A stretch of 64,000 nucleotides of DNA, taken from Abelmoschus esculentus (Eukaryota > Streptophyta > Magnoliopsida > Malvales > Malvaceae). Where the stretch lies: contig JAUCBN010000014.1 of NCBI GenBank assembly GCA_035048815.1, forward strand, positions 19,389,501 to 19,453,500, given 5' to 3'. Both the position numbers and the translations under genes were made by a program. The first letter of the stretch is position 1, and every line of letters starts with the position of its first letter. Below, in pieces: positions 32,201 through 44,539 of the stretch. The notes under the pieces were generated by a model. It was not told the origin of the DNA and did no database searches. It worked only from the letters and a program-made list of their open reading frames with translations.

Positions 32201-34900
32201 ATAATGATACAGGTTTGTATTCCCCATAGTCAAGGATATTGCTTGATTGGGTTAGAATACGGATTGGTTATGTTTTTTGGCTCTGTAAAGATTGGTATTG
32301 TACAAAATCACTCTTCTCACGGGGACTACAATGACAGTCATATTACCATACATATAGATTTGTGATGGAAGGGAAAATTTTCGACCTCAGTATCCTCTAT
32401 TGTGAAACCTATTCACATCCTAAGTGCTAGTCTTTATATCTATCTATCTATATATGTATATTGATGGATTATAGCTGCTGCTATTTTATCTTGATTAACA
32501 CATTATTTTCAGCTCACTAGTCCATGTCCAATATCTAATCAGTGAAAGATGTTATGTAAAGTTTCGTTAATGGAATCATCTCTTTCGGTCCATTTTCATG
32601 TTTTTAACCATTTTAGTTTGAAAGGTGCAATGCATTCTCTTGTTAAGGAAAAAGTTCTCTCATGGTGTGAAGGAAATTTAGCCATCTTTACCAACACAGC
32701 TGCATATCTACTGTCTCCAATAATTGGGGTCTACCACCATTTACCCCAATTATTCTGAACTTTCTTTTTTGATTCACAGGGTATATCATATGAAATGGGG
32801 GTTGAGCACCTGGTCCGTGAATACACCTATTCAGTTACTATGAACAGATCTACATGTGATGTTTGCAGGTGGGGTCGCTGTCATTGTCTCCCTCGGTTTC
32901 CATGGCTACAAGCCTAGTGAATGGAGGAAAGCAGTTCAAATGAAGATGGAACTCAACCATGATAAGATATAGATGAGAGTAATGCCAGCTCGGTAAGCAA
33001 AGGTAAACGTTTACTGCTATCATTTTTCAATGGATATGTGTGGGCATAATCCATGAACTAGTGGACAATACCAAAAAAAAGAATGCCTTTCAGGTTGTGT
33101 GGCTAAAGACATGCGGAGCAGCGGTTCGAATGGATAAGATCCTTTTGAAGACATCATCCAATGAATTTGGTGTTTCTCAAATTTTCTCAGGCTCTGGTTT
33201 TATTACATTAGGCTTGTCTTGTTGTTAGTGTGTGTGTGTAGCAGTGAATATGAGCACATTAGTCACATACATATCTTGCCACCATCATCCGTTCAGATTT
33301 CAGAACCAGTTTTTAATATAATTTCTGATTGAAATGGGAAATGAAACCGCCTTATAAAGACAGGGTTGATGTTTATAAAACAAATGACAGCTTATGTGCT
33401 CTGATAGCAACCTGAGAAACCATCACCACTTGGCCTGGCAGTCAAGATTGTTGCCCATGTTATTTAATGGTTGTCTCATAAAAGACATCTCACAAGTATG
33501 AGTTTAAGACTTGTATGTATATGATGGAAATGTAAATTCTGAAAGCTGCTGTTTTTAAAAGTTACTGGAGTATTTTTACCATGACAAGATTGATGAACAA
33601 ACTTGTAAAAAACCCTTATGTGAGCCCCACTGAAATCATTAACACATTCTGGTACATTTGAATCCTAACCATACTCCAAGAAGGGCTCTGGGTTTGGTTC
33701 ATGAAAAAAGACAGATCTAAAATTCAATTTCCTTATGCTCCTCACTTGAAGACAAAATTGTCTTTGGAGACAATTATTAGAATAAGCTCATATCTTGTGT
33801 GGTTAAGTGGCTGAGGAGGGTAATAGCCCCCTTTCCAAGCTGGGATAAACACAAAATTTTATGTAAATAATGCAAACAATTAAAAAATTATATTAAAAAT
33901 GTATTGGATACGAAATTCAAAATTTAGAAAGTATAAAATCAAATTATCAATAAAAAATATATTTAGACTACAGAAAAATTTAAGATTTTAAGAGTACGAC
34001 TCTTTCTTCTTATACCCCGCGGTCTATCCTTGTTTCCAAGCCAGTTTTTTCAACTTTTGATAATGACAAATGTCAAATACACACAAAAACATGATTTTGT
34101 GACAACCCTGGACCCTCGTCCTTGAATGCAAAATGATGAGCTTGCTTAGCCTTGTCAACATGATGGAACCAGTTCATATTATGAAATTGAATCTCCAGTG
34201 AATACAGTCTGCTGAATTTGATGATAGATCAAATCAACTATTGAAGAATTTAAGGACTGGATTAAATAAATAAATAAACATACTGTCTTGTTCCTGATTA
34301 CCAAAACCCAGAAGGATTACGGAACAGATGTGAAGGGTCACTGTTACCAGTTACCACCTTGGAGTTGGAGGCAAAGAAGTCTTAGTCGTACGATTGGACC
34401 CCCATGTGCAACGGGAAATGAATGTTTATGTCATATATACAAAGGAAAATGGAAATGGAAACGGTAGAGATGCTCTGTAAGGAAATGAGGCAATATCAGA
34501 CGGGTGACAATCCATAGGATGACTTTTTAGTTTACAAAGTTTTTTTTTCTCTTTGGTGTACGCTCGAAAAAGGGTAGTCCCCACAACTGTCTGTCCCCGC
34601 TGCCGGACAAAACTGCCACCGCCAATAATGCTTGGGACCTCGCGAACCAGACAATCCCCCCTTCCCTCTCTCTGCTAAGTCTCACCAACTCTGCCACTCC
34701 CAAATACATCACTCTATCTCTATATCTCTTCTCTCACTTGAGTTCCTCACCTCAATCTGTTCTTGTTTCATTGCCATTTTAAGGTTCCCGTTCACTATCC
34801 TCGAGCTGCATTCCCATTCTCTCTTCACTTCAAAGCATTTATTGCCGATTCCATTTCTGAGTATATTGCCAACACCAGAAACCTAAGGAAACTTACATTT
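32200..34900. other. Spacer and bHLH promoter
   Basis: No gene is supported. A short open segment after a splice-like acceptor at 32869 reads GGVAVIVSLGFHGYKPSEWR and ends at a TAG at 32971-32973. I do not recognise it. The last few hundred bases are C/T-rich (34690-34830), typical of a leader. Confidence 0.4.
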
Positions 34901-34908
34901 ATTGCTGT

Positions 34909-36304
34909 ATGGAGAGTCTCCAAGAACCAATTACTCCTTGTGTATGTGTTACTTTGCTTACTTTAGTACTGCAGTTACTCCTTTGAAAAATGCTTGCATT
35001 CAATGAGCTGCTGCTTGTTTTTAACATTCTATTCTCATTCTCTCTTATAGCTTACCTGCTGACACCTTTCACTTTTTTTTTCTCGAAATTTCATTGAGTG
35101 CAGTTCTTCGGAGATCAATTGGACGTGGGATGTTTGGAACAAGGCTTTGTTAACTCGGAGCTGTTGAGTTTCGGGAAAGAAGAAGAGGAAGAAGAAGAAG
35201 CACAGTCTACGTTACTAACCTTGGAAGATAAAATTCCTTTCCTTCAGATGCTCCAAAGCGTGGAATCCCCACAAATTTTCGCATTCAAAACCCCCAACTT
35301 TCAGACACTTTTGAGACTGCAACACTTGAACCACAACGACCCTTTCATGGAAACAGTAACACAAACTCAAGCCATGGAGCTTGAAAGCTGTGTCACCCGT
35401 GAAGCACTCGACTTGCACTCACCGGTCAAATCCGAGACCAACAACGACCTTAGAAAGAACTCAGATTTTTCAGCTCCATGCTTTGAAGTTGCAGACAATT
35501 GTAATAAAAACGTTAGCAAATCCCCTCTCGTTGCGAGGGAACGAAGGAAGCGGAAGAGAACAAAACCGGCTAAGAACAAAGAAGAAGTTGAGAGCCAAAG
35601 AATGACCCACATTACCGTCGAACGGAACCGTAGACGACAAATGAACGATTATCTAAATTCCCTCCGCTCTCTCATGCCTCCATCTTATATCCAACGAGTA
35701 TATCAATCAAATCCCAGCAATATTTTTAATCCCGAATTTGCTTGTTTAGCAGTTTAACTCCACTTTTCTTCACCATGTTTTCCTTTTCTTGGTTTGCAGG
35801 GTGACCAAGCGTCTACTATAGGGGGTGCAATTGACTTCGTCAAGGAACTAGAGCAACTTGTTCAATCCATGGAAGCAAAAAAGAGATTGAGAAGAATTGA
35901 AGAAAGCTACAACAACAGCAGTAATAATTTGGAGTCGAAGTCTGCAATAGAAATTTCACAGGGAGAAAGCAAACCAGGTGCAGTTGAAATAGAGGTTAAT
36001 GTAATACACAATCATGTCAACTTAAAGATTCAGTGTGACAGAAGACCTGGTCAGCTAGTTCAAGGCATTGTCACCCTGGAAAGTCTCAGATTAACAGTTT
36101 TGCATCTCAACATTACCTCTTCACAAGCTTTAGTTCTGTACTCATTCAATCTCAAGGTAATATAAAATTTGTTTCTTGTTTCTAAAACCCTACTTCCAAC
36201 ATGTCTCACACATTTTATCTTGTTGGTTTTGGCAGATGGAGGAGGATTGTAAGCTAAGATCAGCAGATGAGATTTCAGCAACAGTCCACCAAATATTCAG
36301 TTAA
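34909..36304 (+). CDS. bHLH transcription factor, bHLH57/67/70-like (subgroup Ia)
   Basis: Four coding exons join in frame: 34909-34941, 35104-35697, 35800-36156 and 36236-36304, giving 350 residues. The first exon supplies only MESLQEPITPC, followed by a strong GTATGT donor. This start resembles the MERLQGPINPC-type start of the family, and exon 2 continues FFGDQLDVGCLEQGF. An acidic tract (EEEEEEEAQ) and the motif IPFLQMLQSVESP follow. The basic helix-loop-helix covers about residues 176-235 (MTHITVERNRRRQMN, then SLRSLMPPSY, then GDQASTIGGAIDFVKEL), and an ACT-like domain lies at about 265-345. Subgroup Ia includes SPEECHLESS, MUTE and FAMA, but the N-terminus here is of the bHLH57/70 branch, whose roles are less known. 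No defect was seen. Confidence 0.9.
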
Positions 36305-36309
36305 ATTCT

Positions 36310-38180
36310 ATTGGTCATGAGGCAGCTGACTTGATTCCTCAAGGGAATGATGGGGTAGACAAAGAAGAAGGGCAGAAGAAGAAAAGGATCACTGTGCCAT
36401 TCCCATATACCAAACCGAAGTGTTTGTACCAGAAAGACAATTCAAGACAAGAGATGCGTGTCCTTGATGTTTACAGATTAACTTCAGAAAATCCCCATGT
36501 TTATCACTAATGGTTTCCTTTTCTTGTTTCTTAGGATTATAAGTACATGTAGTTTATGTTTAGCTATTTCCAACTTGTGTTCTTCTTTTGGACTGTGGGG
36601 GCCAATTGAAAGGGCAGCTAAGCTATTAGCTATGGCTTTCAAGTTTCACCTAGTTTGAAGAAATGTGTGTATATATAGGATTGCACCTTTGTGAATGATG
36701 CTTAACTTTTTATATTGATTTTGGATACCCTTCAAACTCTGCAAACTCGTGAACATACCCTTATGTTAAGTAAAACATAAATCAAAGACAAAGAAGATGA
36801 GCAAAGGGTTTTGAGCTTTGAGGAACTGGTAAGCAAAGTCAGAGGCAATATATGATGAAAGGAATTGCACACTGGAAATTTGTGATATGAGGGATCAGAT
36901 GAATCAGAAGCTGCAAATGCAAGTGTGCAGGAGCAGCCAGCTTAAAGCACATATCCCCATGTGAAAAAAAACCAAGAGAATAAAAACAAAAGAAATCCAT
37001 GGCAGTGACAAATCACCCTCCCCGTTGTAACACGAAGTTCTAGTCATTTTTGGTCTACGCAGTACGCACTGCTTCTTTTTACAGCCTTTTACTTGCTTTC
37101 TGTTTCTCCCAAGGTCAACCACCTTGATCTGTTACATTCGAAACCAAAATCATTTTAACTTAAAACATCAAATAAATAATCTAAAATGATTTTAATAAAA
37201 AATATTGAAATGATTGTGATTAATTTTTTTAAATGTAATGAGAGTCAATCGCCTAGCTCAAAGCAGCGTTATTCGCACGATGACTATCCTGTTGTAAATC
37301 ATCCAATATATCAGTGTGTGTCTTCAAGAATCTGCAGTAACAGAAAGGAGCTTCCCACGCCATTTTAGCCAATTTATCAGCAACATAGTTCCCTCCACGT
37401 CTGAGTGTCTGACACGGCTCAAACCGAATTAACCGGTCCTTCTTCAACATAGTGATAAGGTGCGGCGGTAGCGAAATATCAGCACTGTACAGATTGCCGT
37501 ACACTCAGGGACGAATTGACACACATTATTCATTTTCCCATTAAATCCTTTATACAACCTACAAGGTCATAAACAGTGCAAATAATACTTTTAAAATATC
37601 TACAAATAACAGAAATGTAAGCATACCATTGAATTTTATGAATATGCACAATAAAAGATCAACCTTTTAAATTACCAACAGTAAGAAATCTCCAAACACA
37701 AACTTGGCTCTGTCAGAGTAAAAATAAACCCATTCCAGAAACTTATAAACGAGAGTAGGAAGCCAAACAACAGACTAGGATAATTTCGTAGGAGTTATCC
37801 AGTTGAAAATAATGGGCAACAGTTCAAATATTTTTTTGTATGGATCTGTGTTTAGTAAAATGAAGGGCCCGGAGAAAGATTTAATGGGCTTGGAACCTCT
37901 GCAGCTTTAAGAAAGATGAACAAACAAAATCAAGTGATTTTGGCGGAGGGCCAAGCTGGAGCATTCTATCCAATCAAACACCATCAATTCCCTATCCACC
38001 CGCCATGTCAGCACTATCTGGATGAACTGAACGAGTGGTTTCCATGGCTGCAAATACGGGAAACAAATCATATCCATCACATATATTTTGTTTCCAAATA
38101 AAACCAGAAATAAACAAATAAAAATCAAACCCAAGTTGCTTCATTGATTCATTCATACTCTGCAGGAAAGTACAACGACA
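36310..38180. other. bHLH 3' region, spacer and retroelement scrap
   Basis: Contains the bHLH 3' untranslated region to about 36720, an RNase H-like fragment (listed separately) and the upstream region of CURT1B. Nothing else is seen. Confidence 0.45.
37253..37520 (-). mobile_element. RNase H-like fragment of a non-LTR retroelement
   Basis: A minus-strand frame reads LRRGGNYVADKLAKMAW after IRFEPCQT. This is the end of the plant LINE-type RNase H domain, usually REGNxVADxLAK. Only about 85 codons remain, without reverse transcriptase or the catalytic acidic residues of the domain start. It is a dead fragment. Confidence 0.5.
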
Positions 38181-38184
38181 AGCC

Positions 38185-39198
38185 ATGGCTTCAGCTTCCT
38201 CAACTGCACTATCACTCTCTTCCTCCTCTACTTTTGTTGATGCCAAGGCTTTAGTTCGTCAAAAACATCTTGCTTCATCGCCACAATGTGTCACTCTTCC
38301 TACTCTCACCTTTCAGTCCCAGATTCGTCCCTCCTGGAACACTGTTTATTGTAAGTTCGTATGAAAAACTATCACATATTTCATAATGTTTCAAGCACGT
38401 ACTGCATTGAATGGTGCTTTAAGTTTTACCTCTTTTTCAGATCGAAAGATGGCACGGAATGTGGTGGCTATGGCCACAGGTACTGAGACTCCAACGGAAG
38501 TGGCAACGACGACAACTGAGACTGAGACGCTGGAGATTACCAAGAAAGTTCAAGAAGCCGTAAGAGTTTTGTTTCTTTATGTTCATTTTTTCCCTACTAG
38601 TATATACACTTTTTTTTAATAAAGTATATACACACTTATGTATGAATTGGTTCACTTTCCAGTGGGATAAAGTTGAGGACAAGTATGCTGTGAGTACACT
38701 TGCTTTAGTTGTTATAGTTGCCCTATGGGGATCTACTGGAATAATCTCGGTGAGATTCTTAAAACTGCAGATTTGTCTCAAGTGATTAAGAACTTGATTT
38801 TTTTTGGAGCATAAGAACTTGAAAATGGGGGTGTTTTCTGTAACAGGCAATTGACAGGCTTCCTTTGATTCCTGTCATTCTGGAGCTCGTCGGTATCGGA
38901 TACACTGGGGTAAGCCAGTTTCAGTCGAGTTTAGTAGGGAGATCAAAGCATTATATTTGAGAATTTCCCACTTCCTTATGATTCTTTTATTGTCTTATGT
39001 ATACTTGCAGTGGTTTGTGTACAAGAACCTTATTTTCAAGCCAGACAGGCAAGTCTCAACTCTCAATTTTAACATATAGAATGGGTGATTGTATAGTATT
39101 TTACCTATGAAGTGATTGTATTAGTTTCTATAAACTCCAGGGAAGCTCTGCTTCAGAAAATAAACGACACATACAAAGAAATAACAGGAAGCAGCTGA
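38185..39198 (+). CDS. CURT1B: CURVATURE THYLAKOID 1B
   Basis: CURT1 proteins oligomerise at grana margins and bend thylakoid membranes. Six coding exons (38185-38350, 38441-38559, 38663-38749, 38847-38909, 39011-39048, 39141-39198) give 176 residues. The first 60 or so are Ser-rich without acidic residues early on, a plastid transit peptide. The mature part has an amphipathic segment (ITKKVQEAWDKVEDKY), two membrane helices (LALVVIVALWGSTGII, then LIPVILELVGIGYTGWFVY) and the conserved end YKNLIFKPDREALLQKI, then YKEITGSS. The AIDRLPL loop and this tail point to CURT1B over CURT1A. The fifth intron starts with GC instead of GT (AG|GCAAGT at 39047-39054) and ends in AG. This is required for the frame and for the family sequence PDREAL. 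No defect was seen. Confidence 0.93.
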
Positions 39199-39259
39199 AG
39201 TGGCTGAGATGAGGTGTTGCAGCATCAACTTGTGAGAACTTAGCTTGCTTCATTTTGCT

Positions 39260-41040
39260 AGCACAAATTTTCTAACCAGAATAAGACAATGTGTTTTGGT
39301 ATTTTGTGATGGGCAAAATGAACTGCATGTATATTTATTTCCCCCCGTTATATAGAAATACTCTCCGATGCTAGTAATCACCTTCTTTTGTCACCGGAAA
39401 ACACATGAACACTACATCAATTGTATAAACTTTCTAGTGTGTTTTAATTCTTGCTTTGCTTCATGTTCATGATGAGCTACACAACTACACAAGATAGTTC
39501 TAAGCAAATTTAAAAAGTACTTTGGAATCTGTACATTAGAGAACTTTCTCTGAGAAGGTACTTTGTTGATAGACAAGAGACATTTCCCTTAAACATTTGG
39601 TATCTTAAGGTGAGAATCCAGGCGAATTCCGCGAAACCACGAATAGGATGTTTGAATTTTGTCGTCACTGTGGCAAGATAGGCTACATCTTCCCCAATTG
39701 CAGGGCAGGTAACACTGAGATTGAATGTGACATTAATGATCAGATATGAGTTCCATTGGAAGGAGGTTGAGGTATGAGATCGCCATGGACTTGTTGCAGG
39801 TGCTGTTCTCAAATAAGCTCATATTCAAGTTCTAATTGAAGTTTAACTCGCTTCAGTGCACATGAGAATCTTGAGAATGCTCCTACCCTTAAAATTATAT
39901 ATCTCCAGGACAACCAGATTATTCAAGATTCGGTTCAGCCAACACCTCTCAATGTGACTCTTGATGGATATCTACAAGTTTTTCAATAAGAGGATCAAAT
40001 GTTGTCTACTCTGATGTAGAAGTCATTACTTGCTTCTTTGAACAACTAAAGCAAGAATCAAATATTCTAGACTCGACACACAATAGTGAGTCACGTCATT
40101 CGAAAAGAGAAGAAATGGAGGGCAAAGAGATGTCCTGTTTCCAGTGCTTAACGAATGGACCAATCCAAGACTTGGAATGCTACCAGAGTCGACATCAGAG
40201 GTTGGATCACCTGCCATAGTAAGTATCTCTGGTCCTCTGGACTTCACCAAAGGCTCCAGAGACTGCAGGCAATAGCACCATGACAGATACTAGGCAAAAC
40301 TGAAATTTTAGTGAGAAACCATGTTTCTGCCACAAAATGAAAGCAACAAAAGAGAAATTAAACTTATAAGCAAAGGAAAGGAGAGTGAAACTGTATAAGA
40401 TGGGAAACAAGAAAAAACAGAGCATCCCATATTTATGGCAATGCAGAGATGGAAGAGGCAGCTAATCTATGGAGCAAATGTATGCAACGACGAGTGTACC
40501 ATATGTAGACCCCGTAAACTAGCAATTTTACCATTCAGAGGCCATGACCCGACGGACTTGCTACGGAAGTGATGAAAGGGTTGACCGCAAAATACTTGTA
40601 TGAAATTAATAATTTTCAATCAAAATGTATGGCATTGAAGAATTAATTATAGTTCATGTACTAAAGGGGGTATTAAACCCTTTCTAATAAAATATTTTGA
40701 AAATTCTTCAACACGTTAAGCATTATTTTAAAACTGAATAATCCAGTAAAAAAAGCCAAAAGATTCCACAACACAGACGACTTTTACCTTGTCAGACGTG
40801 CACTGACATAACTCAGTGGAAAAGAGACGGTAACCAACACGTGTTCCTTTAATTGCGTAGATTCAGTAAACCAAGAAAGTAATCTTTTATTTTTTTTAAA
40901 AATGCCATCTTTTGTCAGTAGTAGACACGAGCCATTGCCTAAAACCAAGGGCCAATCAATGTCTTTCAAACAACCTTTTCAAAACTCCATGCTTTAAAAT
41001 TTAAATGTTTTACCTATAAGAATCAAGCGCAACTTTAGGG
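39260..41040. other. Spacer with retroelement zinc-knuckle remnant
   Basis: Follows the CURT1B 3' untranslated region. On the plus strand at about 39622-39705, a frame reads RETTNRMFEFCRHCGKIGY, then IFPNC. This is a CCHC-type knuckle with Tyr in place of His, resembling the gag-like first ORF of plant LINEs, and stops follow downstream. The rest shows no gene. In Arabidopsis a CCA1 or LHY gene lies at this position; no trace of its MYB repeat was found. Confidence 0.45.
39600..39770 (+). mobile_element. CCHC zinc-knuckle fragment, LINE ORF1-like
   Basis: The pattern C-x2-C-G-K-I-G-Y-x4-C appears after an NPGEFRETTNR context, as in DUF4283/zinc-knuckle proteins of non-LTR retroelements. The third ligand is Tyr instead of His and stops occur at 39748 and beyond, so it is inactive. 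The family call is tentative. Confidence 0.4.
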
Positions 41041-41117
41041 TCATTGCACCACTTTGTATTTCTCTTCCCTCAATAATCATAATTTTTCTCTGTTTCCACT
41101 CCTAAACCATAGCCAAG

Positions 41118-41764
41118 GTACGTTTCTTTCGCTTTCTGCTGCTAAACCCTTTTCATCGCTTTCTCTATTATCATAGATCAAACGTTGTTCCTTTCTGGGA
41201 TCTTATTGAATCCTTTACTAGAACAAATCATGAGCAAGCTATGAACTTTGGTCTAGAAAAAAATTGAACTTTGCGTTAGAATCAGATTTTAAAGAAAAGA
41301 TTTCTTTTTTCTTCTCTTTGTGATTCCTGCCTTGTACATGACTGTTGAAGCAGCCTTAATGCAGATCAATAATATTATGAAATAAAGTAACCATCTTTTC
41401 TGAGATAGTGATAAATAAGCATAAAACACTTGATCCCAATGAGTAATGACCGGTCCCTCCATGAGAGATATGGGTGTTGTTAAAGCATGGTGTATTGGAT
41501 CATTTATATCATTTTTTGCACTCTTTTCTGGGTGGTTCTTAGTGTAAAGTAATTTTGGTTGTGTAAAATTATTGACTTTTAAGAGGGCATGGTATTGGGT
41601 TAAGAACTTAAGGTTGAGATGTTGATCTTTTAATAGTTTACTGCCTTACTCTTGAAGAACTTGGTAGCTTATGTTTTCCCAATCTATTTTACAAACGATT
41701 GAGCAATGAAAAAAAACATATAGTTTTTTTAATGTTGATGCAATTTATTCTTCTTGTGGAAAAG
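41118..41764 (+). other. Leader intron of the pyrophosphatase gene
   Basis: A strong donor (CCAAG|GTACG) lies at 41117/41118, about 20-80 bp after a C/T-rich probable transcript start. The acceptor AG at 41763-41764 abuts the ATG at 41765. Long leader introns are common in plant housekeeping genes and often enhance expression. Inferred from motifs only. Confidence 0.5.
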
Positions 41765-43475
41765 ATGAGCGGAGAAGATAAAAATGAACAGAAAGTGGAA
41801 ACTCTGCGTCAACCACCCCGCCTGAACGAGAGGATTCTTTCGTCTATGTCGCGGAGATCAGTTGCTGCACATCCATGGCATGACCTTGAGATTGGTATCT
41901 ATCTAATGAATGAATAATCAGATTTAATGTTGTAGCTAATGTTCTCCTAGTGAATAATCAGACTGGAAAGAGCTGACCTGTTTCGAAAATTGTCTGCAGG
42001 ACCTGAAGCTCCAAACATTTTCAACTGTGTATGCATTCTTTCTAATTTTGTCAAGTTTACACAATATGCATCCATAGCCCAGACTTGTTAATTCACTCGT
42101 ATTAGCACATCTTGTTTGCTGATTGAATTTCTTATTAAACTTAACTATACAGGTTGTTGAGATACCGAAAGGTAGTAAGGTCAAGTATGAACTTGACAAG
42201 AAAACTGGATTGATCAAGGTATGGAAATATATGTTTCTTTAAAGATTGATATTCCTAGAACATGTTCCTCAGATACTAGGCCAAGGCTTTTCCCGTCTCC
42301 CAATGAATTTCAGTTTTTTTGGTGATTTATCTGAACATTACCTCTTTCGGTCGAGGACCGGAAATTTTTTAACTAGATAGAGTTGTGGTCCTCCCTAGTT
42401 TTCTGTTTCCTGCATGTCTCTTCATATTGTAATATTTTCTTACTATTAAAATGAATATCAGGTTGATCGGATTTTATATTCCTCAGTGGTCTACCCTCAC
42501 AACTACGGATTTATCCCTCGCACACTATGTGAGGATAATGATCCCATGGATTGTTTGATTATCATGCAGGTAAAGTACTAGTGAAATTCCCAACAACTTA
42601 TTCTTGAATGTTAATATGTACCATTCTTAATTTAATCACTATAAAAGGATCTTATCTGTTTCGTTGTTGATCATTGCTTCGATCACCCGAGCTGTGAAGG
42701 CAGTCCTTGACTTTATATCTGGCATTAAGTAGATTATGCCATTAGGACTTGACTGCTGCATGTTAATAGTGATCTACGAGTACTCAAATTATTTTGTTTC
42801 TTCAAATAGGAGCCTGTCCTTCCTGGATGTTTTCTCCGAGCCAGGGCCCTTGGACTAATGCCCATGATTGACCAGGTATTTCCCTGAAGTTTAAAGTTAA
42901 CCTTTTGACACTTCTTCCATTCAGTTTGTGTGATATCTACTTCATAATTTTCACCCAGGGGGAGAGAGATGATAAGATCATTGCAGTTTGCGCTGATGAT
43001 CCAGAATACAAGCATTACAATGACATCAAAGATCTTCCCCCTCATCGCCTGACAGAGATCCGTCGTTTCTTTGAAGACTGTATCCTTTTCAATCTCAATA
43101 CAAACTCATCCCTCAACATTTTATTTGTTTATCAAATGGATGTTTGGTTTGTTCCCTGATGTGAGGAATACTGCTTTCTTAACTCTGCACAGACAAGAAA
43201 AACGAGAACAAGGAGGTTGCTGTCGATGAGTTTTTACCAGCAACCGCTGCTGTTGAAGCTGTCCAGTATTCCATGTATGCCTTACAAATAACTATTGTAC
43301 TCCCGAGGATGTCATAGAGGAATTCCTATGTCAAAAGCTGTTGGACATTCCTCCTTTGGTTCATACATGGTTGTTGATTAGTGACCGATTTTCTTACGCT
43401 TCTACTGAGGTTATTGTGTTGATATTGTGCAGGGATCTTTATGCAGAGTACATCGTGCAGACCCTGAGGCGATAG
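41765..43475 (+). CDS. PPA: Soluble inorganic pyrophosphatase, family I
   Basis: This cytosolic enzyme hydrolyses pyrophosphate to two phosphates with Mg2+, pulling biosynthetic reactions forward. Eight coding exons join in frame: 41765-41894, 42000-42028, 42153-42218, 42462-42569, 42810-42875, 42959-43079, 43193-43274 and 43433-43475. They give 214 residues, the usual size for plant soluble PPases. Active-site landmarks are present: EIPKGSKVKYELDK, the PHNYGFIPRT loop, the metal-binding signature DNDPMD at about residues 100-105, DDPEY and LPPHRLTEIRRFFEDYKK. The N-terminus (MSGEDKNEQKVET) lacks a transit peptide, which supports a cytosolic site. The ending YIVQTLRR matches the family. It lies between CURT1B and NGATHA, as in two Arabidopsis segments. 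No defect was seen. Confidence 0.95.
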
Positions 43476-44539
43476 GCTGCTAAAGGAGGCTGTTTTCCTT
43501 CAAGTTTCTCTCATTCATTGTTGGAGGGAAAATGCATTATTACCAATTAAAACATCTTATCTACAGAATTTGGACAGGAATCCAACTCCTTTGATTACAT
43601 TTATCGCTAGTTATTCTGAACGATTGTCTTGTCACGTTGGATTAACTTTGTTGCGACAGGAAACTATAATTCGATTTGTACCACTACTAGAATGTTATTT
43701 CTACATTTTCGTATCTCTGGCTCTTCATCAAAGTTGGTTGGCTGTTTAGAATCAGAATTATGTTCTTCAACTTCCATTTCTTGCAATTGGTCTAAACCAT
43801 TGTTTTTTAACATGCATAGCTTCTGCTTCCTTGAATCATCCTTAGAAGATACATTCTCAGCCAGTGGATCTTCATTTCCCAAAGAATGAGAAGTATCAGG
43901 TTCAAAACAGTGACTCATAACAACTTTACATACTTGGAACTGTCAAATTATGATCAAAAGAAACATTTTTCATACTTTAGCACCAGAATTGGGAGCATCT
44001 AAAGCCATATTGACAGTTTCCTTCTTTGTCATATATAGTTTCACAAGAACTATCTAGAATATTAAATTAAAAATATAAATAATAAATCATTAATTGAAGC
44101 ATACCAGAGGGAGCAAAAACATAATTTGATCAAAAACTAAATACTTTGGCAATTTTTATATCATTATGGAGGAAAAAGGAGACCATCCATTTCCAGTTAT
44201 GGGTTAAAAACATCATAAAATGGGCTGTGGGTCCGGGTGGGTAAACTTCAGTGACCAATACCAACCTACTGCCTCCGCTTTACGTCGTACTTTTAACGAC
44301 AAAGATCATGTTTAAAGTCCATGTTCGGCCATTGCTTATTTCATTCGATAACAGCAACAATGTTCAATTATCAGGTGGCCGGCCGGTCACTTCCTGCCAC
44401 CCTAACCTCCGTTCCACTTTCAATATGATCTGTTACAACCAAATTTCCCCATGGAACATCAAATCATTCATGTTACTTATCACAATTTGTGAATATGGAT
44501 AAAAAGAGTTACAAAAATTAAAATTTGATTATAGTTTTT

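Noticed and set aside
43664..43918. Acidic minus-strand frame of 84 codons downstream of the pyrophosphatase
   Set aside because: Composition looks coding, but I found no domain, no exon partners and no DCL1 similarity. Kept only as spacer content.
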